Part shown: one piece after another, positions 49,291-52,500 of the stretch
How positions within the stretch are numbered: position 1 is the first letter of the stretch
How the letters are laid out: every line of letters starts with the position of its first letter
Source: Cristatella mucedo
Lineage: Eukaryota; Bryozoa; Phylactolaemata; Cristatellidae
Length of the DNA stretch: 52,500 nt
Reading direction: 5' to 3'
NCBI GenBank assembly: GCA_009760855.2
Contig: WPIO01000001.1
Coordinates: 1,832,501 to 1,885,000, forward strand
Program-made: the position numbers and the translations under genes
Notes under the pieces: generated by a model
What the model was told of the DNA's origin: nothing
The model's database searches: none
The model's input: only the letters and a program-made list of their open reading frames with translations

Positions 49291-49609
49291 GATTTTTTCA
49301 AGACTCGTTCGTGTAATGACCGCGTACTACGGTGTTCACTCTAAATTTGAGCTTCACGGCGCTAATATCTAATCGATTTTCGGGTAATTAGACTCAATTG
49401 CAAAAATGTGTCTAACACTAAATTTGATGTCGATAACACTGTTTAGGCTGCAATTCTCAACTCATCGCCAGTAATAGCAGTTCGCCCTACTTCAGATAAC
49501 CATTGGATATAGAAAGCTTGAGGTCAAGCAAGGTCAGAAGAAGCCGCACGAGCAGCCGCGCGTTGAAATGCTTACTGTAAGCGACCCCTCAGGTCAACCT
49601 GACATGCTG

Positions 49610-49785
49610 ACAACATTCACATGTTGACACTGTGCACGTCGCCTTTAATCGCACCATGCTTGATGACATTGTGCATGCTATTACTAACCGTACGATCATT
49701 CTTCCTTTACACCAGTTTAGTGCCTAGAAATAGATTTAGTTCTCTGATGGGTACAATTAAGTTATTATTATTATAACTATTACTT
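49610..49785 (+). mobile_element. LINE A tail, strongly diverged
   Basis: Matches the LINE A 3' UTR and tail in order (GACATTGTGCATGCTATTAC, GTGCCTAGAAATAGATTTAG, TTCTCTGATGGG, (ATT)n), with many changes and a decayed hairpin. It is probably the oldest LINE A in the window. Confidence 0.65.
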
Positions 49786-51215
49786 TCTTCAATGCCACCT
49801 TAGAAGAACTTATGTGCTGTTTTAGGCCATGCCTCAAAAAGTTTAGTATCGAGTGAGCAGCGCACGATAGTGATTGGCTTTGTCAGCTTCTGCCGTTCTG
49901 CGTGGCCGAGGTGAAGCCCGCAACCTTGGAATGCGGCTGTAGGTGATGTGAATGCGTGGCAACGATCGACACTGCCATGCCGAAAGTAGTGGAACGCGGC
50001 ATCAATGCGGAGCAACGCAAAGATAATAAGTCCACATCCAATGCGTAGAGAAGTCTGTTCGACAGCGACGGAGGAGTGCCGACCTCCGACCTCCAGCACG
50101 TGCAACCGAGGCTTCGTAGAAGCATGACGCTCAACTCGTTGTCTCGTACGCGAATTCGGCTCGTATGCATGCCGCTTAGCCAAAGATTATAACACACTGG
50201 CTCCTAGTCGTTATAATTTAGGAGCCTCTAGTGGTATCTCTGCAGTCATAATTTGGCTCGTGCAAAGGACCAAAGTTTCAATATACAGATTAACATGCGC
50301 TCAGTTCAACACTTTCCTTTCACCGAGTCTCCCCGACTCGCGCCGCACAGCCAATGTATGGCCGCTGGCTCGGAGACGACTGCGATACGAACAGAGCGGT
50401 AAAGCCCGTAAAGAACGGCTTGCGGGAGAAACCTTTGCGATTAAGATCTCCTTCTTTAGCTGTCGAGCCGGTGTCTGTCGGCACCAGGCACTGTTCTCTG
50501 TAATTAACAGACAAGATTGATGTCGGACTGGTCAGACGGAGGTCCATCCCGCAGAGATGGTATGTTGCGAGCGGGCGGCCAGCAGCTTGCTTGGCCGTGG
50601 CACAGCCCGCGGCAGCTAGCTTCCAAGCTCGCGGCAACGCGAGCAAAAGTTGCGTGGACAAGATGCCCGGACCACTCTCTACGCAGCTTGAAATATTAAT
50701 ATCTAGGCGGACCACTCTAGGCAGCTTGAAAAACCAACGTTACTATCGCGGATACCGAAGAACGTCGCTGCGCTGACACGGCAAGAGACAATTTGACGAT
50801 CTCTCTCCGTCACTTTGCCTTTCACTTTCGGTTAGATACACGTCATCAAACTTTGTCCCTGTACTTAATCTTCAATGAGAAAGTCTCTTTAATGGGGTCT
50901 CGGGCTTGAAATGAGTCAAACTTTACTTCACCCCTCCTCTAAAAAAGAGCAGATTACCAGTCGGTTGTTTTCGCCGAGTCGCCGAGTCGGCCCGGTCGGT
51001 TAATCGGACTGAGAAAAGACGATAAACGAACCAGGCACTAGCTGGACGTCTTCGTCACGGCGAGCACACTATTTTATAAGCTTGTTAGATGCCACGGTGA
51101 GGGTCCTTCAATTTACTTTCCAGCGGTTGCTTTTCAAGCACACTGTGGGTGCGTTCGCAGCTTGTCTCAGTCTGCAACTTCTTTTAAGTTATAAGGACAG
51201 AGTGTTGGTGCTAGG
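49786..51215. other. 1.4 kb without recognised content
   Basis: Open stretches up to about 130 codons exist on both strands (for example minus 50183-49800), but none has a familiar motif, good splice context or repeat structure. A 20-base near-repeat (GGCGGACCACTCTAGGCAGC, compare CCGGACCACTCTCTACGCAG) occurs at 50668-50724. Confidence 0.4.
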
Positions 51216-51239
51216 CTAAAGATTTTTCCCTGACGCACT

Positions 51240-51860
51240 CAAAGACTTTCGGTCGACTTTCGGGGCACATACCCGTACGGTAGCCCTTGGACTCAATCTC
51301 TCCCGACGATTAGAAAGTGAGAACCGCATACCTGAATCGGCAGTGGAGGAAATGAGAGGATGGAAGCGGCAGCTCAGGATGACAAGATGAATGACAAGAT
51401 GACAGGGTGCAAGGATGAAACGATGCACCGCAGTCGTCGGCAGCAGGAAAGAAAATATCGTTCCTTAAAAACTGTGAAAGTGATTTCCACAGGCACCTGC
51501 TGGACCTGCAGAGTAAATGAAAGCTTATGTCTCCAGCTGATTTAGTGTCTATTTAGGACCTGGGGGCACGAGAAGGCTGAAACTAGTGGGGCCGTTCAGT
51601 GAGGTGTGAAGCAGCCAAGTAGTGGCGGATCTTGTTGGTCAGAGTAAAAATTTTGCTCTGTATCTACTGATCAGCGAGAGACATCTCAGCTTCTTCAGCA
51701 AACGAGACCAGTGGCTTTTCGAGATCGTTCAAGGACGACATTGCCTTCAACAGTGCAGATCTAGCGGGAGGGGAGCAGTGACGTTACCATCAATGTTGCT
51801 GCCTAGAGCCTAGAATGTCGTTGGCCACACGGAGGGGAGCATTTTTTCCGTTTTGCACTA
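51240..51860 (-). mobile_element. LINE B fragment, minus strand, old
   Basis: Contains, reversed, the LINE B stretch GAGAAGGCTGAAACTAGTGG...CAGTGAGGTGTGAAGCAGCC and TTTTGCTCTGTATCTACTGA, in the same order as at 48190-48300. The 3' part is only weakly matched. Confidence 0.65.
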
Positions 51861-51974
51861 TTTATCATGCGGAGCCTTTTTAGTCCGAAATTGTAATGAA
51901 AAAGTACAGGTTTTCAACACGACTCACTGATGCACTTTACTCGTCCAACTACACGCGTTTGATGCCATAAAAAG

Positions 51975-52115
51975 GGTTAGCTGATTTAACAGCCTCATTT
52001 ATATAGCCGCAGAAGAGCCGTCACCACCGCTTGCTTGCAGTTGCCAATAAAGGATCGCCCCCTGCAGGACTTAAATATGTGACCTTGACCCTGGTCTCGC
52101 AGAGCAAGGACCTGA
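51975..52115 (-). mobile_element. SINE1 copy, minus strand
   Basis: The end block GGTTAGCTGATTTAACAGCC, TCATTTATATAGCCGCAGAA, the body GAGCCGTCACCACCGCTTGC and the head remnant CCCTGCAGGACTTAAATATG. The B box is worn. Confidence 0.8.
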
Positions 52116-52420
52116 CCTTTGACCCGTCGAAGACCGTGGGGGCGTAAACGTTAGAGCTGCTGTAGCGGGCCCTTTTTTTATCAGCTCACGAAGGTCATAC
52201 AAGGTGGGTAGTGAGGGGCTTTCTGATCTCAAGTTCACGTTTGCTCGTGTTGGTAGTAGGATCTGGACAGACAATGAGGGAACAAAAGCAGGTTTGGCCT
52301 GGCTTTTGATGATGCAGCGCTTCGCTTACGTTTAGGTACTGCCGGCGCTTTCCTAATTAAGATTCGCCATTCGATTCGCCGTGCCATTCGCCGTGCCAGC
52401 TTCGATTTTGCAATGTGCAG

Positions 52421-52500
52421 CTCGCGGAGAATTTCTGCGCCAACACGGCCAGTGGCAGCAATGAGCCCTCCGATAGCCCCCGTTACGACTGGCTAACAGA
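52421..52500 (+). CDS. Weak exon candidate at right edge, partial
   Basis: After CAATGTGCAG the frame encodes LAENFCANTASGSNEPSDSP and RYDWLT, open to the window edge. The composition looks like a real exon, but I do not recognise it and only one splice site is visible. It could belong to the next gene. Confidence 0.25.

Noticed and set aside
49800-50197. A minus-strand gene of about 127 codons
   Set aside because: Two overlapping frames of similar length, no recognised domain, no polyadenylation or splice support.

Overview
This is a window of an intron-rich animal genome, most likely an invertebrate. The evidence is short GT-AG introns, 5'-truncated CR1/L2-like LINEs ending in (ATT)n, tRNA-derived SINEs and abundant (CT)n, (GT)n and (CTGT)n microsatellites. 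I cannot name the phylum. There is no sign of bacterial, plasmid, phage or CRISPR content.

The window is dominated by one gene on the plus strand: REV3 (REV3L), the catalytic subunit of the translesion DNA polymerase zeta. I could place about 27 coding exons from 2265 to the stop codon at 40105-40107, coding roughly 2,900 residues. Human REV3L has about 3,130. The first coding exon, with the initiator Met and roughly the first 45 residues, was not found and probably lies left of the window. Gene order: N-terminal B-family domain (2265-9083); low-complexity central region including one giant exon of about 3.2 kb (11043-18905); two REV7-binding motifs (near 18778 and 19907); degenerate exonuclease-like domain (20600-22067); polymerase palm, fingers and thumb (26022-35412); C-terminal zinc and iron-sulfur cysteine motifs (36105-40107). 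Almost all junctions keep the reading frame. Two do not fit cleanly and are flagged.

The introns and the 12 kb downstream are filled with repeats. LINE family A is CR1/L2-like, with a hairpin plus (ATT)n tail. LINE family B is a related reverse transcriptase with a different 3' end. SINE1 is tRNA-derived. SINE2 is tRNA-derived and its tail resembles that of LINE A. There are also a MITE with 37-bp terminal inverted repeats, a foldback element with degenerate TTTAGGG repeats, an 18-bp minisatellite and a perfect 39-bp palindrome. Several elements are nested (SINE1 in SINE2, A in B, A in A), which gives a relative order of insertion.

From 40231 to 52500 I see no convincing gene, only LINE and SINE remnants, microsatellites and two weak exon candidates (40444-40563 and 52421-52500). 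I found no new multi-gene system. The most interesting points are the paired, nearly identical REV7-binding motifs, the LINE/SINE shared hairpin tail with a compensatory base change, and a microsatellite that has grown inside a reverse transcriptase reading frame.
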